Shown in pieces: positions 9,679-21,289 of a stretch of DNA of 64,000 bases. The position numbers were made by a program, and so were the translations under genes. Each line of letters opens with the position of its first letter. The first letter of the stretch is position 1. The stretch spans positions 10,567,501-10,631,500 of the forward strand of contig CM066990.1 in assembly GCA_033977485.1 (NCBI GenBank), written 5' to 3'. This DNA comes from Hydrangea macrophylla. Taxonomy: Eukaryota > Streptophyta > Magnoliopsida > Cornales > Hydrangeaceae. Under the pieces are notes generated by a model. That model was not told the origin of the DNA and searched no databases. It saw only the letters and a program-made list of their open reading frames with translations.

Positions 9679-12600
9679 TGTAACACCCATATTTCAATAC
9701 CAGTATTTCCCATGTATTATTTATGTTTTCTGTCTAGATATAAATAAATATAGTTTGGTTGTATTTCATTTTGTAAGTTTTGACAAGTTATAAATTGACT
9801 AATTGTCTAATTTTGCCTTTTCACAACTTTTGTTTATTATATTGGTTTAATACATTTAATTTTATATCTGTAATATTGATTGATACTCACAGTTAATTAT
9901 TCGTTCAGTCCCGGTGACATTTTCTGTCTGTGCGCGTAATAGTCTGTTTACGTGTATATCGAGGTCACACACCTACACTGGTATTAGTTCGCGTTATTCA
10001 AGTTTAATTTCACGTGGGACCCGCGACTTACGCGTGGTACATTTTAATTCGTCCACTTGGACCCACTCAATTAATGACATTTGGCCAAATCTTTAAGTGA
10101 CATGTGTCCCACTTAAACCCCCATTATATATGGGTATTATACTCCATTTGGGAGCTCATTTTCACACATTCCCTAATCTCTACACACACTAAACACACAC
10201 TAAATCCCAGCCCCTTTGTTCTTGAGAAAAACCAAGAGAACTTCTCATTTTTCTCTTGCATGTCCCATTTCTAAGTGAATCAAGACCCCTACTAGCCTCT
10301 GGCACCCTTTTCTCCTACCATTTCAAGTTCTTGGAGCATCTAAGGAGTTGCATGGATGAGTTCTTGGAGTTTTTTTTTGAAGCCTTGAAGTTCATATCTT
10401 GAAGAACATCACCATATTCTTCATTTCTTCCAATTTCCTTCAATTGATCATCATCCAAACACTTCTCAAGCTTTGTGAGTATCACTCACTACTTATCCTA
10501 TGTTTATATACATATTTACATGAGAGTTTAAACTTTATCCTTGTCCTCTCTATATTCTCCTATACTACAATCTATTCAAGAATCTAAGTTCTTCATCATC
10601 ATCTTCATCCAAGTTGAAGGTCTAGCTTGGATTACCTTCATTCTTGTAAATCTTAGCTTGCATGTTGGAATTGTGGATGATCTAACATCATCCATGGCTT
10701 AGTATACATCCTTCACTACTTAGTCTAGCTTAAAATCATCTTGCATGTCATCATAAATCAATTAAATGCATTGCATGTGCTTGAAAATGATTGGAAATCA
10801 AGAAACCACACTTTTCAGATTTTGTTTCGCACAGGGGAGTCTGTTTCAGCAGATTTTCGGACATGATATTTTATGTTTGAGTTTGTGGAATTATTTTTAG
10901 ATTAAACTTCATTGAAATAGCTTTCTTTTGACATAAGATAGACGTCCATACGATCTCGGAAGATTTAGTTATCAATTTTACAAGAATGGTCGACGAAACT
11001 GGACAGAGACAAGTTTTGTCCTGGACAGAGACTAAATTCGGCCAATTTAAAGTCATCCTGAGTTTGTGAAATTATTTTTAGATGAAACTTCATTGAATTA
11101 GCTTTCTTTTGACATAAGATAGGCACTCGTACGATTTTTCTAGATTTAATTAGAATTTCTGCAAGATCGGTCGACAAACTTGGGCAAAATCTGTCCTTAA
11201 CTAAATAAAGCTTTTGTGTGTTGTTTCGCCATTTCTTTGCGATGCAACTACTTGTGTAACGATTATAATGCTATGTTTATATTGTTTCCTTAAGTACGTC
11301 GACTAATTGAATAACTCTCGGCTCGAATTTCATGTAATCGTTTGCCAATTGTCGCCACGCTTGATCTAGTAAATGGTTTAGAATGTTTTAAAATATTTCT
11401 TAATAATTACATATTGTTGAAATATTTTAGTGTATTATTTTGTAATGTAAGGTTTTTATATAAATAAATACTTAAAAAGATCCTTGGAATCCTCATAGGA
11501 TTTAGTAATACATTTTTAGATTTTACAATGGGATTTTAATTAAGTATATTTTGCCTAATGAGGATAAATAGTTTAATTTATATATTATCCTTATTTGTAA
11601 CTTTGAGAAAACTTATTAGTAACATTTTCTATAGTAACATTTTCTAAGGTATAATATTTTAAGGGATGTTGCTATAGTTTTATATGGTTTTGGAAATAAT
11701 AAACCATTTTTCGGTTAATCCTTTTACTATGTTTCTTGTCGGAAATCCGTAGTAATTAGACCGTTGATCCGAAAATTACGCCGTTTGTTTCTAAAATCTT
11801 AGAATAATATTTAAAGAAGTTCCACTAAGTTTGGTGACATTTCGAATCAGTAAAAAATACAGCGTACGGTTAGGTACCACACATGCATAGGAACCTAGCC
11901 TTTTCAGTGACGGACTCCGATTTGAGTCTAGTCAATGGCGTTGGACTCATAATGATGTGTGGATCATCATCTTAAGGTTTAGGCGCACTTTTGCCATATT
12001 TGATTATTTCTTATTTTTAGTGTTCATTTCTTAAGCATTATTGTGTTTATTTGCTGTAGGGATATTCTTGTCTCTACCAGGAATTTTTGTTTATTGCTAA
12101 GACGCTCTGGTGAGTACTCTAACTCACTTGGAAACACTCGATTTATAATTTTAACAAGACTTATGTTTTATGAGAATTGGTAATAAAACTTGGGTTTCTA
12201 TGGTGAATTGTATGCTTAGTAATTTTGGGAAATTGAAATATGCACATCTAAGTGGAATATGGACTTAAAATTATGTTACACTCGTTTTAGATGATATTAT
12301 GAATTTTTTTTATGAGCAAGTGCGATGCTAGGATTGCGACAACGACATTGGGGTAGATAATCTAATGGCAAATTAATAAATTGTGCGAGAACATTAAATT
12401 GACGCTAACGTCCGATGAATAATGCTTGAGGGTGTGTTTTTGTTTCTTGTCATATCATGGTCAGTCTTGGTTCTGGTTGCTATTATTTTGTTGTTCCGTT
12501 GTTGTTGAGATTTCGGGCTCAGACCCAACTTTCCTTGGTAGCGTTCTTTCAGTCGCATAGTTGAGCATAGTTGGTGGAAGTGATGTGTTGATGGTATTAT

Positions 12601-13564
12601 GAATGGTTACAGAGTATCTTGATATGGTCGGCTTTAGAGCACGTATGCCCAATGTGGGTATGCCATTCAAGCGGCTTTAGAGCACGTATACTCATTGGAT
12701 ATCCTGATATGGTCGGCTTTAGAGCACGTATGCCCGATGAGGGTATGCCATTCAAGCGGCTTTAGAGCACGTATATCCTTTTACCAACGGCTTACACCGG
12801 TAATTTGTGAAAATAGGAGAGGATGTATTTGGGAAGAGTAAGTGATTCATGGGTTTGTGTTCAGTGGATTATGTCTGTTCTTGAAATTGATTCGTGTTCA
12901 GTTTTGTTGAGTTGTCCTATCCTTCTTGTCATGGTCTTGTATCCGTGGTTTCGAGTTTAGGATTCTCGATTTAGTGAATGGTTGGTTGGGTTAACGTTTA
13001 AACTACACGATAATAGTTGCGAGTACTATTATTAATTCTTTACTGTTTCTTTGTGAGTGCTGTACTCGCTCAGCTTTCGCAAGCTGACGGTGTTTATACC
13101 CTGGACATCCTATGTCCAGGTTATCAGTATGGTGATGCAGGTGATGGACAGGTAGATGGAGACTACCATGATTATGATGATGCTTGCGATGAGGAAGACT
13201 TTAGCTTTGCTAGTTAGCATTTGGGAGCCAACGTTGTTGCGGCACTTTTATAATTCTGTTGTTATGTTTATGTTGTTCGAGATACTGCGATGTAATATAT
13301 TTTGGGCAGACGATGCCTAGACCTCTATTTATATTTGTTTAAATTTGGGATGGATTTTATGATTGTTTAATATGTATGTTTAATATTTATGTAAGACTTC
13401 TACTTTCGCTGTTACTTTTAGCCATTGCATGAACCTTTATTAAGCATATATTTCTATTAGAATGTTTTATGGACAATCAGACGATCCTTCAACTAGTCGC
13501 GTACCTAAGGGTCCAAAGTTGGAAATCTAATTTTTCCCGAACTTTGCTACGCCGGGGCGTGACA
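9679..13564 (+). repeat. Element 1 3' LTR
   Basis: It is almost identical to the 5' LTR, including the cassette, the 86-bp tandem and the tail-peptide ORF (13017-13217). Differences are scattered transitions, a 1-nt run change near 9820 and a 3-nt insertion near 12056. It ends GGGGCGTGACA, followed by the TSD TCTCT. Confidence 0.95.
13017..13217 (+). other. Tail-peptide ORF in Element 1 3' LTR
   Basis: Second copy of the 66-codon frame, open throughout and ending DFSFAS-stop. The stop is 347 bp from the LTR end, exactly as in the 5' LTR. Confidence 0.5.
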
Positions 13565-13569
13565 TCTCT

Positions 13570-14869
13570 ACCTAACCCTCTCAATACACAGCACACCCAC
13601 ACATTATTGTTCAAAAGACCTGAGAAGGGATAAGAAGCAGAATGAAGAAGGAGAGAGAGTAGGAAGAGGATCAGAGAAGAATAGAGAGGAATCGAAGCTT
13701 CCTGAGGTAAACCAACACCCCCTATTTCCTTCTAGACACTTATACGTCATATCAAAAATGCCCAAGACCCACATGCAACTAGCCAAATAGAGCCTAAGCC
13801 TCTGGATGACCTCTGGCTAGCAATTGTAGCTCAATTGTGAGCTTGATTATTAAAGTATGACAAAAATCCCTCAAACATATACCATTATGACCGGAATGAC
13901 CCCCATTGCACTCCATAGTAGCAATTTTGCAAGTGAATGATGTTTGGACAGCTATGTTGGCCATTATTCATAGAAATGGCCAAAATAGCAGGACCCCAAA
14001 ATGAATGAACCGATCTTCCATCTTCTAGTATGTTGTAGAGGACCTCATTCTGGACATTTCCCCCTTGGTCTCATGGATTTTGATGGAGAGACGAGAGAGA
14101 TATGAGGCTTAGAAGTTTTTTGGCGAGTTGTGATTTTTCGGCGATGCCACTTTGCCAGAGATGATGATTGGTCTTTGGCTTATAAGACCCCGGTTTAGGT
14201 CGGGCATGGAGTGAAATGGGATGACTGTACATATGGATAAGGGTCCGGGTAGGGTCGGGTTTTTATAATTCCCGTGGGCATTTTAAGTAGTACCATGTCA
14301 TTTTGACATCAGGCCAGACTTCGTTTGGGTTATGGTAAATGGGGCAGGTAGGGTTATGTGTGTTTGTGGGTTCAGATATGGTGTAGGTTTGGTTCGGGTT
14401 AGGCTATACGTGTTGGATCATATTAAGAGTGTAACTGGGTATGGGTTTGGTTTCTGGTTAAGCTCGGGTTAACCAAATTGGTATTTGGGTTGGGTTTATA
14501 TGTGTGAGGATTTTTGGGTAGTCTGCTTATGTCGGGTCAGGTTTGGTTTGACCCAATGGGCCAACCCTTTTGGGTTAGTCTGTGTGTGGTAACGGGTCAC
14601 CCGTTTGCTATTGGGTCAGGTAGAGTCAGCCCATTGGGTTTTCATTATTATTAATGACTTTATCAATCACTTACTATAAGTATTAAGAGTTTTATTATTT
14701 AAAAATTGTTTTTTTAAAATGTAATATATACGGTTTTAAATTATGGAATATTAATAATTAATGTTCCCTATACTCTGAGTCATCGTATGCAGGGATAGTT
14801 CGAGGTGATGGTAGAGATTGAATAAGCCAATTAGAGGCATGGAGCTACTAGGTGTTATTTTATATTAGC
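13570..14869 (+). mobile_element. LTR-0 fragment 2
   Basis: This continues the leader of fragment 1 to a donor-like CCTGAG/GTAAAC at 13707. After about 450 bp without features come GGGTCGGG-type degenerate repeats (14190-14640) and AT-rich DNA with GTATGCAG/GGATAG, acceptor-like, near 14790. No open frame here resembles a gene. Assignment to one old LTR rests on shared layout with the other LTRs and on the nesting order. Confidence 0.4.
14190..14640 (+). repeat. Degenerate GGGTCGGGTT-like repeats
   Basis: Short G/T-rich words (GGGTCGGG, GGGTTAGG, GGTTCGGGTT, TTGGGTTGGG) recur irregularly over about 450 bp. They are far too irregular to be telomere repeat. Confidence 0.6.
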
Positions 14870-14962
14870 AAACTTTGTAGTTTTAACCTTCATTCAATTA
14901 GCAATGTTTTCTAGAGAGAGAAGCTCCCACCTCTCTCTAGACTTTGGTTAAGCTATTTTTCT

Positions 14963-15014
<52 letters not shown>
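14963..15014 (+). repeat. Poly-C and (CT)n microsatellite in LINE-1 5' UTR
   Basis: A run of about 10 C is followed by about 20 CT dinucleotides. LINE-2 has an interrupted CT/GA-rich block at its 5' end (about 57895-57935), so this looks like an expanded UTR feature. Confidence 0.9.
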
Positions 15015-15018
<4 letters not shown>

Positions 15019-15150
15019 CATTCTCCTTGCTTTCCCTCTTTTTTCTCTCATTCAGCTTATTCTTTCTCATTTTGGTTGGCCATGAAGAAAAATTAGTCTA
15101 CGTTTAAAGAAAAACAAAAGATTAATCAAGGGTTATACCTTCAATCTGTC

Positions 15151-15516
15151 ATGAATGAACCCTTGGTTAAGTGGGTGGTTAATGAGGTTGGTAAGTCTGA
15201 AGTTCTATCAAGAGTTGAAAAGCTTACACCTCCTAAAGTGATATCCTCTGAGTGTCATGGTGCTACTTCTGTGGATTATGATAAGGGTTTTATTATCTCC
15301 AATCGGGCCAAATCAATTGTATTTGGTATTTTTGATAATGAAGGAATTTCTGAGCTCTCTAAAGGAAATGGCTATGATATCTATGAAGACGAGCTAGAAC
15401 TTCCTAAGGAATGGGACGAAATACCTTCTAGCCAAGATGAAATGGATGTAAAGGAACCTAGGAAAACTTCTCTTGTTTTAAATCTTCAAGATTCCAACGA
15501 GTTACTCAAGCCTAAA
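15151..15516 (+). pseudogene. LINE-1 ORF1, N-terminal part, cut by Element 2
   Basis: 122 codons from ATG 15151 run into the Element 2 LTR. The segment with KGFIISN and ELELPKEW matches LINE-2 ORF1 (KGFIISN near 57710 and ELELPEDW near 57545, minus strand). When the insertion and one copy of the imperfect 5-bp duplication are ignored, the frame at 15516 continues directly at 28379, which confirms the split. Confidence 0.8.
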
Positions 15517-15923
15517 TGTAACACCTGTAATTTTTTTTTCATTAATAATATCAGCTTTTTGAATTTCTGTATTAGACCGGCTATATTATTATATTATTAT
15601 TTTAGTTGGGTGATGATTTTGACATGTCTTAGGATTACTGATTAGACTGTAGTAACCATACCAACTCGACCGCAATAAGATTTAACATAGTCCCATACCC
15701 GGACTCGGACATTAGAAATAATACCCGATTGTTCGTAAATCAAGACTGACACGTATACCGAGAAACTTATGCACATAAACTGAGAAAGTGGCACACAATC
15801 CAAGGTGGGCCCACATGGCCGGCTATGTGGCAGCCACATGCCACCCTCTTGGACATATGTCCACTTGTAGGACACATGTCATTGCATATACACATGCCTC
15901 ATGACACCTAGCTCCTAGGATTT

Positions 15924-15932
15924 CTATATAAG
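15924..15932 (+). promoter_or_regulatory. TATA box, Element 2 5' LTR
   Basis: CTATATAAG in GATTTCTATATAAGCATGC. It is repeated exactly at about 23048 in the 3' LTR. A donor-like site follows about 175 nt downstream. Confidence 0.55.
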
Positions 15933-16265
15933 CATGCATATAGCTTGCATTATACACACTTTGTCTCTATGACCAGCATTTAAAATCTGTGAGAGAGAGC
16001 TGGAGTTTTAATTCTTGAGAGAAAGAATAGAAGAAGTCATTCTTCAAGTTGAAGTTCAAGCTCCATCAAGCTCAAGAACAACATCAAGCTTAATTTCAAG
16101 CTTTGGTGAGCAAATAGTGAGTAAATAGTGAGTAAATTTTGAGTAAATTGTGAGTAATTGTGAGTAATCTAACTCAATTTAGAACATGTATAGCATGTAT
16201 TAATATTTAGTAGGAGTTTGATGTTGTTGTGTTGATGTTTTCATGACATGCAAGACAAATCCTTA

Positions 16266-17033
16266 AATCTGAGAAACAGAAACTTCTAGCAGAATGTAGC
16301 TTAGTAAAATGAATGTTTTGTGCAGTTCAAAAATCCAAATTAATCTAGGTTTTTGTGTGGAGAAAGGTAACTCATATATCTACAAATATCTCTTCTATAG
16401 CTCAATCTAGAAATCACTCCTTCATGGGTGAAATGCATGTACAACGCAGTGTTATGAATCTGATAAATAGAAACTTCCAGCAGAATGTAGCTTAGTAAAA
16501 TGAATATTTTGTGTAGTTCAAAAATCCGAATTAAGCTAGGTTTTTTTGTGAAAAAAGGTAACTCTTATATCTATATATAACTCTTCTATAGCTCAGTCTA
16601 GAAATCATTCCTTCATAGGTGAAATGCATGTACAACACAGCATTATGAATCTAGGAAACAGAAACTTTCAGCAAAATATAGTTTAGTAAAATCAACGTTT
16701 GGAGCAGCTCAAAAATGAGAATTAAGATAGGTTTTTTGTGGAGAAATTCAACTAATATATCTACAAATAGCACTTCTATAGCCTGGTCTAAAAATGACCC
16801 CTTCATAGGTAAAATTCACGTATAACACAGTGCTAAAAATCTGGGACAGAATAGTCCGAGATATAAGAAATGTCTTGTAAAATAAATATTTTGAGTAGCT
16901 CAAAAATGTAATTGAAGCTAGATTTTTTTTTACATGAAGATGAACCAAATACCTATAGTGTTTTAGTTTTGAGTTTGATCCACAAAACAATTTATCATGC
17001 CCAAATAAATCATGTTAATTCAGTCAACACAGT
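16266..17033 (+). repeat. Four tandem units of about 191 bp in Element 2 5' LTR
   Basis: Units start with AATCTG at 16266, 16457, 16648 and 16838. Each carries AGAAACTT.CAGC, GCTCAAAAAT and CCTTCATGGGTGAAATGCATG. Units 1 and 2 are closest; units 3 and 4 are progressively diverged. Confidence 0.9.
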
Positions 17034-17639
17034 GAAAATATATCCTAGCAGATTGTACAACTTTTTGTATAATGTTTTGTTTATGCGTGGTGTTGATTGT
17101 TGATGCTAGTTTTTCGGTACCTGTGTTATGAAAATCTCGTGCTATGGTAGTGCTATCGTGTAGATGAGTATGTTAAGGGTTTCATCTATATTTTTATTGG
17201 TATTAAATCCATGTTAAAAATCCATGAGCTATGTGGTATGTTTTCCATTGTTATGAATATAGTGTAATGACCATTGAAAGTTCATACCCAAGCTTTAAGT
17301 ATGTTGTACAGCATGATTATTGCGTTGATAATGATTGGGTAAGTTCTCATTGTAAGTATATTGAGGGGTAAAATGGACTGTCGGATGTATAGCGAAATCT
17401 TGATGGTTGTAATTGAAAGCTATTAATGAACTAGACTACGAAATGTACGAACGTGTAAAATAACGATAAAACCTTCAATAACAGATTTTATGCGAATAAG
17501 GGGGATTGGGTCTCGTTTCTAGTTGTGTGACTACCGGTCAAAGTTGATTTGTGAACTTTCGTGTCCTGTTTGGATATTACTTGCAAAGTTGGTCTTTCGG
17601 TAATTCCATAGAGTCGATTGGAGAGTTATGTTTATGTTG

Positions 17640-17945
17640 GGTCAAGTGCGGATGACCTGAGGATCGTCACGATGTGTTTGATCAAGTAGTCAATTATTTT
17701 TCCGCACCCTTGGACTGAGGATCGGCATGACATGTTCGGTTATGTACGGGTGACCTGAGGATCGGCATGACGTGTTCGTCCAAGTGATTGTTAATGTCCC
17801 GTACCCTTGGTCTGAGGATCGGCATGACGTGTTCGGTAACGTGCGGGTGACCTGAGGATCATCATGATGTGTTCGACCAAGAGATTGTTAATATCTCATA
17901 CACTTGTTCTAGGGATCATCAGTGATGTGTTCAATCAAGCAATTC
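17640..17945 (+). repeat. GACCTGAGGATCGGCATGAC tandem array, Element 2 5' LTR
   Basis: Five or six degenerate units contain TGAGGATC.GCATGA.GTGTTCG with spacers such as TGTCCCGTACCCTTGGTC. The same array is in the 3' LTR at about 27390-27695, and a diverged form is in LTR-B at about 61060-61330. Confidence 0.8.
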
Positions 17946-18233
17946 ATTGTCGAGTGTTGTTCCTTCTTAACCGATAAATGCGTTTGGAGTTAAGTCTTCT
18001 TTCAGTCAATGTCGTTAGTCAGTTCAGTTGTGGGTTAGGTTTTGAAGGGAATGATTGGGTTTAAACAAGGTATAGTTTTGAGAATAAGAAAAGATTAACG
18101 AGACATTGTTGAGAATAAGAAGAAATGAAGAATAACTTACCTTAAGTGGTGGTAACCTTAAGGGGACCCTCACTTTAGCTTAACTGCTAACGGTTTTTCA
18201 TACCGCTGGACCTTCCACGTCTAGCCTTTGCAG

Positions 18234-18328
18234 GTCTAGACAGAGCTGATTGCTATCAAGATGCGGGCTTTACTGAAGAGTATGCTGGTGAAGATTACTA
18301 CGAGGAAGGCTACGGTTTGGCCAGCTGA
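18234..18328 (+). other. Tail-peptide exon, Element 2 5' LTR
   Basis: After an acceptor-like CCTTTGCAG the frame is open to TGA 18326-18328. It has the AGEDYYEEGYGLAS ending and is 95 nt long, 3 nt shorter than the 3' LTR copy, so the frame is kept. The stop lies 295 bp before the LTR end. Confidence 0.5.
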
Positions 18329-18631
18329 AGACTTTGGAGCTTTTCTTTTGTTAAAGTTCTGTTATTATTATGTTAGTGATGTAATAGTTTAGTTGGTCTT
18401 GTAATATGTAACTTTTGGATATCTTTTTGGTCTGTAATATACTACTGATGTAAGACTTGGATGTTTTAAATTTCTGCTTCTGCTGAACTTAGTCACTTTC
18501 CCATATCACATTATTGTTATCAGCATGTTTGGACAATCAGGTGACACTCTCATCCAGTCACTTGTCTACGAACCCATAAAGGAAATTCATTTTTCCCTAT
18601 TTTTGGTACTTCGGGGCATGACAGGGATTTT

Positions 18632-18643
18632 TGGTGTCAGAGC
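18632..18643 (+). other. Primer binding site of Element 2 (one base changed)
   Basis: TGGTGTCAGAGC differs at one position from the Element 1 site TGGTATCAGAGC and lies at the same distance from the LTR end. Confidence 0.8.
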
Positions 18644-18748
18644 TTTAGGTTTAGACGCGCTCACTAATTGTCCTACACCTTAAGTTATGATCATAAGATT
18701 TACCTTGTGTTTGTACTGACACTAAGTTAGCTCCTCTTGTAGGACTAT

Positions 18749-19294
18749 GGAGCCGATCTTTGTTCACGATGATTTCGGACGGCACTATATTCTCGACAGT
18801 TGTATCCAGCCTGCCGACCCCATACTATATCGACAGCGGATTCTCCAGAGGCGAGACACATCTTGGAGTAGGACATGTGGAGAGTCGTGATTACCGATGC
18901 ATTGCAGTATCCGGACCGGGTTCAGCTCGAGTTGATCCATGCTTCAGAGACTACCATACTAATTCATCAGGAGCTTATCAGCATGGCTTAGGACGAGGTA
19001 TTATATAACGAGATACTTTTTTAGATTATCATGGCAGCACCGGCACCGCCATTTTCTCCCGAGCCTATACTAGAGCCAAATGCGGATTTAGATCCCATGG
19101 ACATAGATAGCGACGACGACATAGTGAGTGGAGAGGATTCTGCAGGCAGCGACCACTCAGCTAACGACCCATCTATTGGTGACGACACAGTTGACGACGA
19201 TGACCTGACAATTGAGGACGATCCGGGGAGTAGCGACGACGAGCCGATCGAGGAGGTTGACCCAAAAAGACGATCTTCAGAAAGAAGGGGATGA
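18749..19294 (+). pseudogene. Decayed acidic ORF of Element 2
   Basis: ATG 18749 follows an acceptor-like CTTGTAG by 5 nt. The first part (MEPIFVHDDFGR) is homologous to Element 1 at 6393. A one-base shift near 18855 and at least three later stops (TAG at former GAG/CAG-like codons) break it. Homology resumes with EEDMWR-like and proline-rich text and ends in an 88-codon open piece (19031-19294) rich in Asp, Glu and Ser. No known domain is recognised. The acidic tail could suit a nucleic-acid or histone-binding partner, but that is a guess. Confidence 0.65.
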
Positions 19295-20494
19295 TGTACA
19301 CGACCATCCAGCACCACCAGTTGACGAGGACAAGATGATACCGATGCCTAAGCAGATCCAACTAACATCGAGGGGGAGGAGGAGCACCCTGAGGGGGAGT
19401 TCTTAGAGGACCCATAATAGATAATAAGAGGAAAACTTTACCTTAGATATGGTAGGTGAGTGCCATAGTAAGCATTCATATCCTTTCTACTTATCCCACT
19501 CCTTTTTAGTAAATCGATGCCTTCTATTCTAATGACCATTTCTTCTGAAAATGGTATCAGTATATTTTGTAAAGTGGCTCCGATTGCCATCAATAACTAT
19601 TGTGATACACTCCTTGATAAATAATTCATTTTCTTGAATTTTTAGAAATTCCCCAGTCAACAATTCTTGAGTATGTACCTTGATCATCCGATTCTTGACA
19701 AATTCTTTTGAGAACAAGTTCGATCACTAGTACTGGAAAGTCATTCTTTTGAATTATTATTCTTTGAACTAAAATCTTGAAAGTTCATTGTCTTTGGAAT
19801 TATTCTAAATAAATTTGATTACTAATATTGCAAAGTCATTCTTTTTTACTTATTATCCCTTGAACAAATTCTTACAAGTTCATTTCATTTGAAATAATTC
19901 TAAATGAGTTCTCTATTCTTGTTTTTGCTAGGAACTCAAACAAATTCTTACAAGTTCATTTCATTTGAAATAATTCTAAATGAGTTCTCTATTCTTGTTT
20001 TTGCTAGGAACTCAAAAATGTTGTACTCTCTATACATCTTGACCTCTTATTGTCTCTCTCAGTTGCTACCTCATTCTTTATCAGTAGGGTTTCGTTTGGA
20101 CTATTTCACTTATGAAATACCTAATTCTTATTTCATTCGTTGAAGGCCTTATGCCAGCAGTTACTTTCCTTTCCTACAAATCTTGAGATTCTACGATTAC
20201 TTCCATAGTAATCAATCATCCAATTATTGTTAGATTTACATTTTATTCTTGAATGGATCACATTATTCTACTATTATACTTCTATATGTGAGGATTCATA
20301 TGTCTTTTTGGATTCGGCTTCATTTTCGGTCAATCAGTTGAATCGTTTCAATCATCATATTCTAGCTACCGGGATTATGATGATAACCATAATGTGAAAT
20401 ATAACAGGTTATGATTGCTTTGCATAAGGTATGATAGAAACCTTATAGACACAAACTCATATGTAAGAACGCAAGAATCTTCTCGATCTCTACA
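19295..20494 (+). other. Noncoding part of Element 2 interior
   Basis: AT-rich DNA without a convincing gene. It contains a perfect 76-bp direct tandem duplication (19865-19940 and 19941-20016). The 79-codon frame across it (19904-20143) is an accident of the duplication. Confidence 0.6.
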
Positions 20495-21289
20495 ATGGAT
20501 GAATCATCTCAAATAACTAAGGACCAGTCCAGAAGGCTAAGCAACATAATACCTAAGGAGATTGATCCCACTAATATATTTGGAAGACTAATACAAGACT
20601 TATGGAAGGCCGCAAACAGCACTAGCATAAGTGACTACGGAGACGAGTTGTATAGACACCTCCATATCGCCCATTCAGAATCACTTTTAAGACCACTCAA
20701 GCCACAACCTATTACACTACCAAGGTCAACCCTACTGCAAGGACAACTCGAAACGACGAACAATGATCATGGAATTTGTTTTAACTATGGAAACCCTGGA
20801 TGTCTGGCCAAGGAATGTCAAGCTCCCAAGACCTGTAACCAACCAAACGTTATATGCCACAGCTGTCGCAAGAGAGGACGTTTGAGCAAGGACTGTAAAG
20901 CACTCGAGATGGACGCTACAGAGAACCTGCAACTCAGACAAGCCCAACGCAATACCACCATCCCAAATGTAGCTGGATTAGGCAAAGAGGCACAACAAAG
21001 ACTAAAAGAACACATGAGAAACAAGAAAAAGTCTGATACAATAATAGCATCGGTCCAACGCAAAACATGACAACGTTGTTTCAACTGCAGAAATCGTAGA
21101 CATCACTTCGACGAATGCCCAACACCGAAACAAATTGGAGGACATGGATCGCGATGTTACAAATGTGGTGGAATGGACCACATCCGCAGAGATTGCAAGA
21201 TAATGAAGAACATCAATCAAGATCTATTGATGAACTTGGAAGAAGAAGGGAAGTTAATAACCTATGCAATCGATTATGCAAAATTTTGA
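20495..21289 (+). pseudogene. Four-zinc-knuckle (CCHC) protein of Element 2, one stop
   Basis: ATG 20495 opens 191 codons to TGA 21068-21070; the same frame then continues to TGA at about 21287. Knuckle 1 (residues 95-108) has lost its second Cys and its His. Knuckle 2 (121-134) has Arg in place of His. Beyond the stop, knuckle 3 (CFNC....H....C) and knuckle 4 (CYKC....H....C) are complete. This arrangement suits an RNA/DNA-binding nucleocapsid-like protein, but the N-terminal 90 residues do not look like plant Ty3 Gag, so the origin is open. Confidence 0.65.

Larger units (their letters stand above)
2387..13564 (+). mobile_element. Element 1: young Ty3/gypsy Tekay-type element with chimeric coding region
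   Basis: Two nearly identical LTRs (3882 and 3886 bp, TG...CA) flank a 3410-bp interior. The 5-bp TSD TCTCT lies at 2382-2386 and 13565-13569. A primer site matching initiator-Met tRNA (TGGTATCAGAGC) follows the 5' LTR and a purine tract precedes the 3' LTR. By eye I count roughly 25 base differences between the LTRs, well under 1 percent, so insertion is recent relative to everything around it. The interior has no gag or protease. It holds an acidic protein fused in frame to the last part of RT, RNase H, integrase and chromodomain. The chromodomain and the integrase C-terminal module place the pol part in the Tekay (Del) clade. Confidence 0.93.
15517..18623 (+). repeat. Element 2 5' LTR
   Basis: TGTAACACCTG...GGGGCATGACA. 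TATA at 15924, donor-like TTTG/GTGAGC at 16106, four 191-bp tandem units (16266-17033), a second array at 17640-17945 and a tail-peptide exon (18234-18328). Its terminal G-to-A change (GGGGCATGACA) is a CpG-type transition. No other gene is visible. Confidence 0.93.

Noticed and set aside
14190..14640. GGGTCGGG/GGGTTAGG words as interstitial telomere repeat
   Set aside because: Units are irregular and do not match the plant TTTAGGG register.
20732..21220. Minus-strand frames across the zinc-knuckle gene
   Set aside because: Shadow frames of the Cys-rich coding strand.
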